NCBI RefSeq assembly: GCF_002083135.2
Contig: NZ_NBTM02000001.1
Coordinates: 1,939,761 to 2,003,760, forward strand
Source of the DNA: Aerococcus viridans
Lineage (GTDB): Bacteria > Bacillota > Bacilli > Lactobacillales > Aerococcaceae
Length of the DNA stretch: 64,000 nucleotides
Direction of reading: 5' to 3'
The translations under genes were made by a program, and so were the position numbers. Within the stretch, counting starts at the first letter, position 1. Each line of letters opens with the position of its first letter. Shown in pieces: positions 1-8,861 of this stretch. The notes beneath the pieces were generated by a model that ran no database searches, was not told where the DNA came from, and worked only from the letters and a program-made list of their open reading frames with translations.

Positions 1-81
1 AAAACCAGATCCAATGAGTGATGCCATCATTGCACCACCCACAACCATGATCGTTTGCCACCTACTACTATTTTTATCCAC
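1..81 (-). CDS. YkvI-like membrane transporter, N-terminal fragment
   Basis: This is the 5' end of a minus-strand gene that leaves the window at base 1. Only 27 codons are visible, beginning at a GTG (79-81) preceded by AAAGGA about 10 bases upstream. The residues are a short polar start followed by a hydrophobic run containing GGAMMASLIGSGF. Glycine-rich first helices ending in IGSGFA are typical of YkvI-like and related amino-acid-type transporters (family knowledge). The substrate cannot be told from this fragment. The neighbouring upstream gene on the same strand is separated from it by an insertion sequence. Confidence 0.5.
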   Translation of the reverse strand, partial: MDKNSSRWQTIMVVGGAMMASLIGSGF

Positions 82-133
82 TTGTAAGTATTCCTTTCTT
101 TTTGTTAAGTTTTTTTAAAAAAATACACAATAT

Positions 134-142
134 AGTATATCA
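134..142 (-). promoter_or_regulatory. Candidate extended -10 promoter for the YkvI-like gene
   Basis: On the minus strand TGATATACT forms an extended -10 (TG-N-TATACT) about 53 bases before the GTG start of the YkvI-like gene. No good -35 is visible. The rest of 82-230 is AT-rich and shows no gene. Confidence 0.4.
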
Positions 143-230
143 TAATTTATAATTTTGCAGGTAAAATAAAGCTTGTTGTATCCCATTCTCTTCGGCTTTT
201 ATCTATAATATAGAATTTATCGATAATAAA

Positions 231-251
231 AAATGGCGAGCGCAGACAAGG
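231..251 (-). terminator. Distal arm and T-tract of a terminator split by the IS
   Basis: Bases 231-251 pair with 1933-1951 once the insertion sequence 262-1927 and one copy of its 8-bp target duplication are removed. On the minus strand the restored hairpin ends in GCCATTTTTT, a typical rho-independent tail. It lies downstream of the histidine phosphatase gene, so it is probably that gene's original terminator. Confidence 0.65.
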
Positions 252-276
252 TAAATTTCCTGGTTCTATAATAAAT

Positions 277-317
277 AGTGTTGGTGAGATTCAATTGAGT
301 CTCATCGGCACTATTTT
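277..317 (+). terminator. Terminator embedded in the left end of IS element 1
   Basis: AGTGTTGGTGAGATTC (277-292) pairs along 16 positions, with G-U pairs allowed, with the arm ending GGCACT (to 312). ATTTTTG follows. The hairpin begins inside the left inverted repeat and would stop outside plus-strand transcripts from entering the transposase gene. Confidence 0.75.
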
Positions 318-391
318 TGTGTACGCAAAAAGAAGGACATGATATCCTTATTTCAAGTAAACCTCGACGAATACTGAAAGAAGGAAAATCC

Positions 392-1732
392 ATGTCCCAT
401 ATAACTATTATAAAACAACTTTGCGGAATTCTCGACAATAATATTCAAATTGGTGTACCAGAGGGAATGACTATGCTTCCAACTGAAAAGTATCAAGATG
501 TGAATTATATAGTCGTTGAAGGCATCTTAACCTTCAAGCCTAAGGCTTGTATCCAATGTGGTGTAAAGAATACAGGAAGCCATGATCTGATTAAACATGG
601 GTTTAAGCCTACAATTATAAGATTACCTAATTCAGTTTCAAATCCGATATTGCTAAAACTAAAGAAGCAACGATTTTATTGTAAACATTGCGCGCAAACC
701 TTTATTGCTGAAACACCTTTAGTACAGAAATACTGCTGTATCTCAAACTCAATAAAAAGTCAGATAAGTTCAGAATTAGTTGAAACACAATCCATGCGAT
801 TAATCGCTAAACGATATCACGTGTCGTCTCCAACAGTCGCTAGGATTCTACTGAAAGCTGGTAAAGGACTATCACCAAAAGGAAACTATCTGCCTAGTAA
901 CCTTGGTATAGATGAGTTTAAATCTACTAATCGAGTAGCCAATGCGATGAGTGCTGTCCTTGTGGACACCCATAATAGAAGGTTGATTGATATTATTGTT
1001 GATCGGAAACAAGCTTCTCTAATCGATTACTTTGCTTCCTTTACTTGGGCTGCTAGAAGTAGTGTGAAAACTGTTTCTATCGATTTGTATACACCCTATC
1101 TTGAAGTAATACGTACTAGTTTTCCTAATGCTAAGATTGTAATTGATCGATTCCATATCGTGAAGTTACTAAATGAGACAATTAATTCTGTTCGTATTAA
1201 AGCTATGAATATCGTGAAAAATAGCCGACCATCTGACTACAGAAAACTTAAAAAACAATGGAAGTTGTTGCTAAAAAATGCTGAAGACTTAAATTTCACT
1301 GATACATATTATGTTCGCCAATTTGGTGAAGAAATTTCGGAACAGCGCATTGTTGATTTCCTATTGAATATTTCGCCGGATTTATTAGTAACATATACTC
1401 TAATGAATGAGCTTAAGTACGCAATTTCTACGCATAACATTGAGCTATTTGATGAAATATTGAAGAGCACAAGGAAAATAACCTTGCCTCGACGTGCGAG
1501 AAGAACTATCAGAACTTTACAGAAGTTTTTACCATATATCCATAATTCATTAACTTATACCGTCTCAAACGGACCTACCGAAGGTATTAATAATAAGATT
1601 AAATTAATTAAGCGTACTGGTTTCGGATATGCTAATTTCTTTAATTTACGCGCTAGAATACTAGTCCAATTCAAACTAAAATACAAACCTTCAAACCCAG
1701 CACCATCCACTTATGAAGCAATGGCAAGCTAA
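392..1732 (+). CDS. ISL3-family transposase (element 1)
   Basis: A 446-residue transposase that should catalyse movement of the surrounding insertion sequence. The ATG at 392 was chosen because GAAAGAAGG lies just upstream; an in-frame ATG at 317 lacks a comparable site. The N-terminal third carries an ISL3-type zinc-binding region with CIQCG (about residue 55) and CKHC (about residue 105). A helix-turn-helix stretch follows (MRLIAKRYHVSSPTVARILL), then the catalytic domain with GIDEFKS, DLYTPYLEVI, IVIDRFHIVK and the C-terminal SNGPTEGINNKIKLIKRTGFG. The D, D and E of these motifs fit the DDE pattern of the family. Length is normal and no frameshift is seen. It is clearly different from the second transposase at 54206-55510 although the same motifs are shared in order. 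Confidence 0.95.
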   Translation: MSHITIIKQLCGILDNNIQIGVPEGMTMLPTEKYQDVNYIVVEGILTFKPKACIQCGVKNTGSHDLIKHGFKPTIIRLPNSVSNPILLKLKKQRFYCKHCAQTFIAETPLVQKYCCISNSIKSQISSELVETQSMRLIAKRYHVSSPTVARILLKAGKGLSPKGNYLPSNLGIDEFKSTNRVANAMSAVLVDTHNRRLIDIIVDRKQASLIDYFASFTWAARSSVKTVSIDLYTPYLEVIRTSFPNAKIVIDRFHIVKLLNETINSVRIKAMNIVKNSRPSDYRKLKKQWKLLLKNAEDLNFTDTYYVRQFGEEISEQRIVDFLLNISPDLLVTYTLMNELKYAISTHNIELFDEILKSTRKITLPRRARRTIRTLQKFLPYIHNSLTYTVSNGPTEGINNKIKLIKRTGFGYANFFNLRARILVQFKLKYKPSNPAPSTYEAMAS

Positions 1733-1803
1733 GGCCTGCCAAACTATTACTATTTTCGTAGACCTTGTTGCTACAACATAATAATCTTCTTGCCTAAGGG
1801 CAA

Positions 1804-1838
1804 AAAAAAGCCATACACATAATCGTGTATAGCTTTTC
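1804..1838 (-). terminator. Hairpin near the right end of IS element 1, terminator both ways
   Basis: AAGCCATACAC and GTGTATAGCTT form a hairpin about 70 bases after the transposase stop. Read on the minus strand the stem is followed by eight T residues. On the plus strand the tail is TTTTCTCTTT. It can end the transposase transcript and also block antisense transcription from the minus-strand chromosome genes. Confidence 0.75.
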
Positions 1839-1927
1839 TCTTTGAAGCTCATTTACATATTAATAAATACTAAATAACGTATTCGCGATATTTGAAATTA
1901 TTTACCAACACTATTTGTAAAAGAACC

Positions 1928-1951
1928 AATTTCCTTGTGTACTCACCATTT
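1928..1951 (-). terminator. Proximal arm of the terminator split by the IS
   Basis: This arm (1933-1951, AAATGGTGAGTACACAAGG on the minus strand) lies just after the stop of the histidine phosphatase gene and pairs with 231-251 on the far side of the insertion sequence. The arm starts within the target duplication, so the insertion separated the two halves of the hairpin. Confidence 0.65.
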
Positions 1952-1963
1952 GACTTTATATGA

Positions 1964-2692
1964 TTAAGAGATATCCTCATGATCAAGATCAGTTTCTTGG
2001 TCATTAATTTCTTTACGGGCAAAGTGGTCTGTTTGGTTAAAAGCTTCTAGGTGGTATAAACCATCTTGATATCTAACCACGGACACACTAGCATTATCTA
2101 GCATTGAATCAATTTTAAATTGTGGGATTAATTCGTGGATCATATTACGGATAGTCATCCCGTGACTCACAATTAGAATCGTTTGATCAGTTTCTCTGTG
2201 TTTAGTGATCACGTCGATCAAACCTAATTCCACGCGCATCCAAAATTCCATAAAGTTTTCCGCATCATGGTATGGATCCATTTCTTTGAAGGCATTCAAT
2301 TCTAAGCGCACACTTTCATCTGAAGTTGCGCCAGTATAGGAACCATCTTTACCAGTAACAATCTCTGTTACTTTGTCCCATAAACCTCTTGCATCTAATC
2401 CTTCAAAAGAACCAAAGAAGACTTCTCTAAACTCTGGACGTTTCTCAATTTCAATATCTTTAGCAGTTGCCTTATTTTCGTCTAGAATAAGTTCTGCTGT
2501 TTTTACCGTACGTTGTAAATCACTGGTATATACTGCTGAAAATTCTACATCGGCCAATCCACGACCACTGCTACGTACATCTTCTTCTCCGCGTGGCGTT
2601 AGTGGCGCATCAGCCCACCCTTGCATACGTCCATAATAGTTTAGATACGTTTCTCCATGACGCATGAAGTAAATCGTCACACCTTTTGACAT
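1964..2692 (-). CDS. Histidine phosphatase family protein (phosphoglycerate-mutase-like)
   Basis: A cytoplasmic phosphatase of the histidine phosphatase superfamily, 242 residues. The catalytic signature FMRHGET is near the N-terminus, so the phospho-accepting histidine is about residue 10. The second catalytic histidine is in LIVSHGMTIRNMI near residue 175, with the usual ELIPQF region after it. The ATG at 2692 was chosen because AGGAGG lies eight bases upstream; an earlier in-frame ATG overlaps that site. The gene follows fbp by 19 bases on the same strand, so the two are probably co-transcribed. The substrate is unknown: family members range from sugar-phosphate phosphatases to true mutases, and neighbours alone do not decide. 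The cell's glycolytic mutase is more likely the gpmI product at 20847-22379. Confidence 0.85.
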   Translation of the reverse strand: MSKGVTIYFMRHGETYLNYYGRMQGWADAPLTPRGEEDVRSSGRGLADVEFSAVYTSDLQRTVKTAELILDENKATAKDIEIEKRPEFREVFFGSFEGLDARGLWDKVTEIVTGKDGSYTGATSDESVRLELNAFKEMDPYHDAENFMEFWMRVELGLIDVITKHRETDQTILIVSHGMTIRNMIHELIPQFKIDSMLDNASVSVVRYQDGLYHLEAFNQTDHFARKEINDQETDLDHEDIS

Positions 2693-2711
2693 GAATAAAT
2701 TCCTCCTCAAA

Positions 2712-4697
2712 TTACACTACTCTTGGTCTTATTGTACCATTTCTATAGGCATGAAGTAATTTTTTTAACTGGGCGACTTGGTCTTCCAGTTTAACCCCTA
2801 CATCGGTTTGGCGCACTTGTAATCGTTCTAGCTCTTTATCGATAATTCGACGTGTAGATACGATATCTGTTTCATGTTCCACTGCATCCTCAATACTAGA
2901 GAATGGCTGGTGGCTCACTAATAACATACCAAACGAATTATATAGTAAGGTATAACCTGCTAGGCCTGTGGTTGGTTGATAAGCTTTTGAAAAACCGCCG
3001 TCAATCACTAAGAGTTTACCGTCCGCTTTAACTGGGTCTTCACCCTTACGCTCTTTTACCGGTGTATGACCGTTTACAATGTGCCCTCGATCTGGATGAA
3101 TACCAAACTCGCTTAAAATCAATTCAGCACACTCTTTGTCATCACGTAAACTATAGTAAATATTTTTTGGCTCATGATGTGTTTCAGCATCCTCAATATA
3201 GTAACGCTCAAACGTCGTCATCTTGGTCTTTCCAAATAGCGACGACCCTTCCCCTTGCCAGATATACCACATGTAATCCAAATCAGGGTTTTCGTCTTCA
3301 TTTGGTCCTTGAGCCGCAAAAGCTTGACGCATAGACTTCTCAAATTGATCCAACAATTCCCGTCCTGCATATGAACGGCCGTGAATTTCAACCGCCTTAA
3401 ATGACATATCTTCATTCATCGGAATACAACCGTGATATAACAGGTTTTCATTGTAGACTTTATACAATGACCCCTTACTATATAGGTAGGCAATATGCTT
3501 TTGCAGACGGTCAGAGTTTAAGAAACCAGCTTGCAATTTAGCCATCACAAACTCTTCATCCTCGGTTAGTTTGAACGGATCTGCCGGGTCTACCGTAGGG
3601 AACGTCGTATTCTTCAAGTCATATTCCTTCCCACCAACGAGTACAGTCCCTTTTTCCAAGTCTAATTTATCAAGGAATAGGCGGTTGTCGGTTTGGAATT
3701 CAGGGTGGCGTTTAATGACTTGCGCTTCTAATTTAAATTGAATAATCGTGATTGCCTGCTGCATCTTGGCAATTTGTTTTACTTCTTCTGGAAAATGGTC
3801 TACCGTTTCGTCAATCTTAGGCATGAATTCTGCGATAGAGTCATCCGGGTATGTAGCCTCCGCGAATGCCACCAAGGGTCTCAGTGAAATACCATAGCCA
3901 TCCTCGATGATTTCTAAGTTGTCATAACGGGCACAAATCCGTAATACGTTGGCGATCAAGACGCGTGACCCTGAAGCAGCCCCCATCCAAATGGCGTCAT
4001 GGTTCCCCCATTGGATATCGATGGATTTCTGAGTAGCCAACAAGTCGATAATTTTATCAGGTGACGGCCCACGGTCATAGATGTCCCCTAAAACGTGTAA
4101 ATGATCGACAACAAGTTCTTGCATCAATTCAGACAAGGCTTCAATTAAACGGTTTGCTGCCCCTAATTCGATTACATTTTGAATGATGTTCCAATAATAA
4201 GACCCCTTGTTGGTCAAGACAGAATCCTTAAATAGCAACTCCTCAAGAATGTAAGACATGTCTTTTGGCATAGCTTTACGAACCTTTGAACGAGTGTATT
4301 TAGACACAACAAATTGTCCTAACTCCACCATTCTAGAAATTGTTAACGTATAGAATTCATGCTCTTCCTCTACATCTGTAATATCCGCTAACACACGGTC
4401 TAGCTTCTCTTCAGGATAGTAGACAAGGGTTGCCAACTGGTTCATTTCATTCGTAGATAACCTGTTTTGGAATACTTCACGGATCTTTTCTTTAATATTC
4501 CCCGACCCATTCCGTAACACGTGTGCAACAGCATCGTACTCGCCATGGAGGTCACTAATAAAATGTTCTGTGGCTTTTGGTAATTCCATAATCGCTTCTA
4601 GATTAATGATTTCAGTTGTTACTGAGGCAATATCGGGAAATTGCTCAGATAATAATAACAAATAACGTTCATTGTAGTCCATCACTACTTCACTCAC
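2712..4697 (-). CDS. fbp: Fructose-1,6-bisphosphatase class III
   Basis: Converts fructose 1,6-bisphosphate to fructose 6-phosphate, the committed gluconeogenic step. At about 660 residues it has the typical length of the Firmicute class III enzyme. It shows metallophosphatase motifs in order: ISDLHGEYDAV near residue 48, GDIYDRGPSPD near 203, WGNHDAIWMGAASG near 230 and GHTPVKERKGEDPVK near 563. The start is uncertain between GTG 4697 and an in-frame ATG at 4682, since both have only weak purine-rich upstream sequence. A possible extended -10 (TGGTATGAT on the minus strand, 4710-4718) would place transcription very close to the GTG and favours the later ATG. It precedes the histidine phosphatase gene by 19 bases. 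Confidence 0.93.
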   Translation of the reverse strand: MSEVVMDYNERYLLLLSEQFPDIASVTTEIINLEAIMELPKATEHFISDLHGEYDAVAHVLRNGSGNIKEKIREVFQNRLSTNEMNQLATLVYYPEEKLDRVLADITDVEEEHEFYTLTISRMVELGQFVVSKYTRSKVRKAMPKDMSYILEELLFKDSVLTNKGSYYWNIIQNVIELGAANRLIEALSELMQELVVDHLHVLGDIYDRGPSPDKIIDLLATQKSIDIQWGNHDAIWMGAASGSRVLIANVLRICARYDNLEIIEDGYGISLRPLVAFAEATYPDDSIAEFMPKIDETVDHFPEEVKQIAKMQQAITIIQFKLEAQVIKRHPEFQTDNRLFLDKLDLEKGTVLVGGKEYDLKNTTFPTVDPADPFKLTEDEEFVMAKLQAGFLNSDRLQKHIAYLYSKGSLYKVYNENLLYHGCIPMNEDMSFKAVEIHGRSYAGRELLDQFEKSMRQAFAAQGPNEDENPDLDYMWYIWQGEGSSLFGKTKMTTFERYYIEDAETHHEPKNIYYSLRDDKECAELILSEFGIHPDRGHIVNGHTPVKERKGEDPVKADGKLLVIDGGFSKAYQPTTGLAGYTLLYNSFGMLLVSHQPFSSIEDAVEHETDIVSTRRIIDKELERLQVRQTDVGVKLEDQVAQLKKLLHAYRNGTIRPRVV

Positions 4698-4871
4698 TTT
4701 CTTTCAACCATCATACCATGTTTCGTAGAATATAAAAATTGCAATATTTCTATTTCTAACAAAGTCATGAGTATTTTTCAAAAATTGACTATTTAAGTAC
4801 TTCTCACTTCCGTTTTTATAATTATATTAAATCATCTATAAACTTGCTATCGTTAAATAGTAACAAAATAG

Positions 4872-4919
4872 CAAAAAAGCATACCCATAAACTTTGCAGT
4901 TTTTAACATAGGTATGCTT
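4872..4919 (-). terminator. Rho-independent terminator after smpB
   Basis: AAGCATACC and GGTATGCTT form a perfect 9-bp stem with a short inner helix, followed on the minus strand by TTTTTTGC. It closes the secG-est-rnr-smpB unit. Confidence 0.85.
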
Positions 4920-4924
4920 CCTGA

Positions 4925-5398
4925 TTAAATTTTCAATGCTCGTTGCGCTTCTCGTTTCATATCTTTCTCTTTCAAAGCACGACGTTTGTCATATTTTTTC
5001 TTACCTTCGGCTACACCTAATAGGACTTTTGCGTAACCGCGTTTAATATAGACTTTTAGTGGCACTAGGGTATGACCTTCCCTTTGTGTCTCTTTTTGTA
5101 ACTTACTAATTTCAGCCTTCTTCAATAAAAGTTTACGTGGACGTAGTGGGTCATGGTTAAACATGTTCCCCTGCTCAAACTCGGAAATATGGACATTGTA
5201 CATCCAGACTTCTCCGCGGTCGATTCTTGCGAACCCATCTTTTAAATTCAAGCGTGATTGGCGGACAGATTTAATTTCAGTCCCCGTTAGGACTACGCCA
5301 CACTCGATTGTATCTAAAATCGTAAAATCATGATTGGCTTTTCGATTACGTGCAACGACGTTATCGTCATTTTTCTGCACTTTCTTGCCTTTTGCCAT
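4925..5398 (-). CDS. smpB: SsrA-binding protein SmpB
   Basis: Binds tmRNA and delivers it to stalled ribosomes for trans-translation. The 157-residue length is normal. Conserved stretches are [41 protein letters not shown], the central [16 protein letters not shown] and the basic C-terminal tail [23 protein letters not shown] that enters the ribosomal channel. The ATG is preceded by GAAGGTGA. It lies 28 bases after rnr. The order secG-est-rnr-smpB is the common Gram-positive arrangement and links RNA decay by RNase R with ribosome rescue. Confidence 0.97.
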   Translation of the reverse strand: MAKGKKVQKNDDNVVARNRKANHDFTILDTIECGVVLTGTEIKSVRQSRLNLKDGFARIDRGEVWMYNVHISEFEQGNMFNHDPLRPRKLLLKKAEISKLQKETQREGHTLVPLKVYIKRGYAKVLLGVAEGKKKYDKRRALKEKDMKREAQRALKI

Positions 5399-5426
5399 TT
5401 AATCACCTTCTAACTGTTCAAATCTT

Positions 5427-7940
5427 TTATTTGCGTTTACTTTGACGAATGACAAAGCTTCGTTTTTGATTTGATTTTTTGCTCTTACTATTGGTATTTT
5501 GCTTATTATTTTGCCCTTGACCGCTAGCTTTTCCGTTCTGTGGCTTGCTAGCGGACTTTTTACTCTTTTGAACTGGTTTACCTGTGTGCTTGTTCTTATT
5601 CCCATTATGGGACTTGCTAGCACCAGATTGGTCAATTCGGCGGTTGCCACCATTTGACTCTTTATCTTGTTGACGTCTACGGCTTCTATTGTTGCCTTTA
5701 CGGCCCTTATTGCCACGGCCACCTTTACGGTTCTCTTGACGCTGTAAACTAGTTGATTCACTGTTATCTTCACGCTCCACAATGACAAAATCGATGTCAC
5801 GTGTATCTGTGTTAACATCCATCACTTTAACAGTCACTCTGTCCCCAATACGGTAAGTTTTACCAGTATGCTCCCCAATCATTACTAAGTGGCTAGCTAC
5901 AAAGTTGTAGTAATCGTCTTTTAGCATAGAAATATGGACTAAACCTTCAACTGTATTTGATAATTCAACGAATAAACCAAAACCAGTAACCGACGAAATG
6001 ATTCCTTCAAATTCCATCCCGATTTTATCCAGCATAAATTCTGTTTTCTTCAAGCTATCCGTTTCACGTTCAGCATCCACACTACGACGTTCCATCTTGG
6101 AAGAATGTTCTGCGATATCAGATAATTTCATCTTCATCTTCTCTTGTTTGTCTGCATTTGGACGTGCATGACTTTCATAGAAGTGAATTAAACGGTGAAC
6201 AATCAAGTCTGGGTAACGACGGATTGGGGATGTGAAGTGGGTGTAATCTTCAGCTGCCAAACCATAATGGCCGATTGGTTCAATATCGTATTTTGCTTGT
6301 TTCATCGAACGCAGTAACATCATGGATACAACCGGTTGGAAAGTCTCGCCTTCAACCTCGCGCAAGACATTTTGAATATCTTTTGGACGGATAGAAGATT
6401 TTGTCCCTTGTGGCACAATACCAAAGGCCGTCACAAATTCTAGGAAACGTTGCATCCTATCTTCATCCGGTTGCTCATGGACACGGTAGATGAATGGCAA
6501 TACTTTCCTTGTGAAATGGCCAGCAACTGTCTCGTTGGCTGATAACATGAACGATTCAATCATCCGCTCCCCAACGCCACGATCAAGCATTTCAATCGCT
6601 GTGGGATGACCTTCACCGTCAACTATAATTTTCGCTTCACGAGAATCAAAGTCAATGGCACCACGGCTAACACGTTTATTGTATAAAATCTCATGTAAGG
6701 CAGCCATATTTTCCAACATATCAGTGATTTCACTGTATTTTTCCCGTAATGCTGGATCATTATCTGTGATAATGGCATTCACATCTGAATAAGTCATTCG
6801 GTAATCTGAGTGGATAATTGACGGATGAATATCATAATCAACAATACCGCCGTTATGGTCAATTTCCATGATAGCTGTCATTGTTAAACGGTCCACATCT
6901 GGATGTAATGAACATATACCATTAGATAAACGTTGCGGTAACATTGGGACTACCCGGTCTGTTAGATAAACTGACGTCCCGCGTTCATAGGCTTCTTTAT
7001 CCATAGCTGAATCTTCTGTCACATAATAAGACACGTCAGCAATATGAACGCCTAATTGAAAGTTCCCGTTTGACAATTTACTTAATGAGATGGCATCATC
7101 CAAGTCTTTTGCATCTGCTCCATCAATTGTAATAGTTAACAGGTCACGATGGTCCTTACGTCCTTTTAAGTCATCATTTGAGATGGTTTCAGGCACTTCA
7201 TTGGCATGATCTAAAACTTCATTAGGGAATTCATGCGGAATTTCAAACATGTTTAAAATGGCGAGGATATCTACACCTGGCTCGTTTTTATGACCGATTT
7301 GTTGGATGACGTTACCCACTACTGCAAATGGGTGTTGGTCATCTGGATAATCCACTAATTCGACAACAACGATTTCACCTTCTACTGGATGTAATCCGTC
7401 TGGTCTTACCAAGGCGGTTAAGTTGTCTAAACCATGGTTTTGGGGTTTCACGCTACCGATAAAACCTGTTGACGCTTTATCATTATCGTTAAAGGGCGTA
7501 AACTCACCTGTAAGACGTGTCGTATGGCGCACTAATACTTCAGCGATTTCACCTTCAGCTGACTTATCATTGGCAGGATGAGCTTCTCTGGTGATTTTTA
7601 CCCGCACTTCGTCATTTTGCAAAGCACCATTGGTTTTGCCTTTACCGATGAAAATGTCTTTTTCAAGTTCATCAGTTTTGACGAAACCAAATCCACGTGC
7701 ATTCTGGGTAAATACCCCTGTATAAGTGGTTTTGTCTTGTTTGATACTTAAAGTGCCGTTACTTGTAATGGCAATGTCACCAGCTTGCTCTAATTTAGCG
7801 AGGGTTTTCACCAAATCGGCAAAATCGTCTGCTTGGTCATAAGACAAGGCTTGGCTTAAAGTTTGTGCTGTGTAATTTTCTTCTGAACTCGCCAACTCGG
7901 CAAGGATTTCTTTTTTCATATAATTAATTTTTCTACTCAC
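5427..7940 (-). CDS. rnr: Ribonuclease R
   Basis: A processive 3'-5' exoribonuclease that degrades structured RNA and trans-translation substrates. Domains are an N-terminal winged-helix region, cold-shock domains (about residues 70-220), the RNB catalytic domain and an S1 domain (about 640-720). The RNB domain carries DGADAKDLDDAIS near residue 270 with its metal-binding aspartates. The start is GTG 7940, with GGGAG seven bases upstream inside the end of the est gene. The last 110 or so residues are a low-complexity basic tail rich in K, R, N, G, Q and S. RNase R tails are usually basic, but this one is long. Total length is 837 residues. Confidence 0.96.
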   Translation of the reverse strand: MSRKINYMKKEILAELASSEENYTAQTLSQALSYDQADDFADLVKTLAKLEQAGDIAITSNGTLSIKQDKTTYTGVFTQNARGFGFVKTDELEKDIFIGKGKTNGALQNDEVRVKITREAHPANDKSAEGEIAEVLVRHTTRLTGEFTPFNDNDKASTGFIGSVKPQNHGLDNLTALVRPDGLHPVEGEIVVVELVDYPDDQHPFAVVGNVIQQIGHKNEPGVDILAILNMFEIPHEFPNEVLDHANEVPETISNDDLKGRKDHRDLLTITIDGADAKDLDDAISLSKLSNGNFQLGVHIADVSYYVTEDSAMDKEAYERGTSVYLTDRVVPMLPQRLSNGICSLHPDVDRLTMTAIMEIDHNGGIVDYDIHPSIIHSDYRMTYSDVNAIITDNDPALREKYSEITDMLENMAALHEILYNKRVSRGAIDFDSREAKIIVDGEGHPTAIEMLDRGVGERMIESFMLSANETVAGHFTRKVLPFIYRVHEQPDEDRMQRFLEFVTAFGIVPQGTKSSIRPKDIQNVLREVEGETFQPVVSMMLLRSMKQAKYDIEPIGHYGLAAEDYTHFTSPIRRYPDLIVHRLIHFYESHARPNADKQEKMKMKLSDIAEHSSKMERRSVDAERETDSLKKTEFMLDKIGMEFEGIISSVTGFGLFVELSNTVEGLVHISMLKDDYYNFVASHLVMIGEHTGKTYRIGDRVTVKVMDVNTDTRDIDFVIVEREDNSESTSLQRQENRKGGRGNKGRKGNNRSRRRQQDKESNGGNRRIDQSGASKSHNGNKNKHTGKPVQKSKKSASKPQNGKASGQGQNNKQNTNSKSKKSNQKRSFVIRQSKRK

Positions 7941-7944
7941 TATT

Positions 7945-8703
7945 TCACTCCCAATTTAGGTTGGTTAAATATTCTAATACTGTGTCTTCAAATTCGTGGT
8001 GGTATTTACCGACCGTGATCACATGCCTTGCTGAAATAAAGGTATTTAGATGAACGGGTGCAGTGGTAATGGCATCTGCAAACTGCTCACCAGCGGTTGG
8101 GTCAACTAGTTCATCTTGACCAGAGGCTGCGATGTAGAATGGCACTTTCAGTTCATCTAGTCGTGCGCTCAAATCACGGTTCATGGCATGTACACCAGTA
8201 AGGGTTGTATGTAATTGCTGGGCTAATTTGTCGTCCGACTGGTTAATTTCTGCTTCGCTCTTACCAGCATATTCTTGGACTTTTCGGGCATAGGTCATAA
8301 AGGATGTTGGTACATTGGAATCAGTAATAGCTTGATTTGTGACAACAGGTGTATTAAATACGCCCCCACCAATTGCCGGATTATTTAAAATCACTGAGGT
8401 AGCCACTGTCCCACCTAATGACAAGCCAAAAACTGCAATCTGCTTATAGCCTTTTTCAACCATAAAATCGTAGGCATCTTGACCGTCTTGTAGCCATGCA
8501 GCTGGATTGCCTTCCTTAATTAAATCGAATACGTTCATAGTGCCATGTCCTGTTAAATGAGGTGCATAAACAGTGTAACCTTCACGATTTAACCGACGTC
8601 CTAACATCCGCACGTCGTTCGAAGTACCTGTAAAGGCGTGGAAAAGAATTACTGCCCTTTCATCACCTTCAAAAAAAAATGGTTCTGGTAATTTTGCTTG
8701 CAT
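7945..8703 (-). CDS. est: Alpha/beta-hydrolase carboxylesterase
   Basis: A cytoplasmic esterase of 252 residues related to the thermostable Est/YvaK group. The nucleophile elbow is GLSLGG (about residue 95). The acid is probably in SGQDELVDP (about residue 197) and the catalytic histidine in SARHVIT (about residue 226). An oxyanion-region motif LFHAFTGTSND lies near the N-terminus. The ATG at 8703 has GAGAGTGG upstream. It sits between secG and rnr in the conserved secG-est-rnr-smpB cluster, and its stop lies four bases before the rnr start. The natural substrate is unknown; family members cleave short-chain acyl esters. Confidence 0.9.
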   Translation of the reverse strand: MQAKLPEPFFFEGDERAVILFHAFTGTSNDVRMLGRRLNREGYTVYAPHLTGHGTMNVFDLIKEGNPAAWLQDGQDAYDFMVEKGYKQIAVFGLSLGGTVATSVILNNPAIGGGVFNTPVVTNQAITDSNVPTSFMTYARKVQEYAGKSEAEINQSDDKLAQQLHTTLTGVHAMNRDLSARLDELKVPFYIAASGQDELVDPTAGEQFADAITTAPVHLNTFISARHVITVGKYHHEFEDTVLEYLTNLNWE

Positions 8704-8824
8704 GCATATCCACTCTCAATCTTAATATATTATCATCCTTTATACATAATGACTTCGCTATTCCATTGTAAGTTTTATTCGCTTTTAAATCAATTAATTG
8801 CATTGTCATCAGCAAACGAAAGGC

Positions 8825-8854
8825 ATAAAAATAGCGGTCCCCTAGCAGAACCGC
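8825..8854 (-). terminator. Terminator or attenuator after secG
   Basis: GCGGT (8834-8838) and ACCGC (8850-8854) form a short GC stem followed by TATTTTTAT on the minus strand. It lies just after the secG stop and before est, so it may reduce rather than abolish transcription into est-rnr-smpB. Confidence 0.6.
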
Positions 8855-8861
8855 CCAAATG

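Larger units (their letters stand above)
262..1927 (+). mobile_element. ISL3-family insertion sequence, intact (element 1)
   Basis: A complete 1666-bp insertion sequence. The ends are imperfect inverted repeats: the left end starts GGTTCTATAATAAATAGTG and the reverse complement of the right end starts GGTTCTTTTACAAATAGTG, with three mismatches in 24 bases. Both sides are flanked by the identical 8-bp duplication AATTTCCT (254-261 and 1928-1935), the size expected for the ISL3 family. The single gene is an ISL3-type transposase on the plus strand. A plus-oriented terminator overlaps the left inverted repeat and another hairpin lies near the right end. The element sits inside the loop region of a chromosomal terminator hairpin. 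The matching duplications indicate direct transposition with no later rearrangement at the site. Confidence 0.95.

Noticed and set aside
217..438. A minus-strand frame across the left end of IS element 1
   Set aside because: It spans the insertion junction and the terminator hairpin, so it cannot be an ancestral gene.
5399..5818. A 139-residue minus-strand frame overlapping the 3' end of rnr
   Set aside because: It lies in another frame of the low-complexity tail of RNase R and has no independent start signal.
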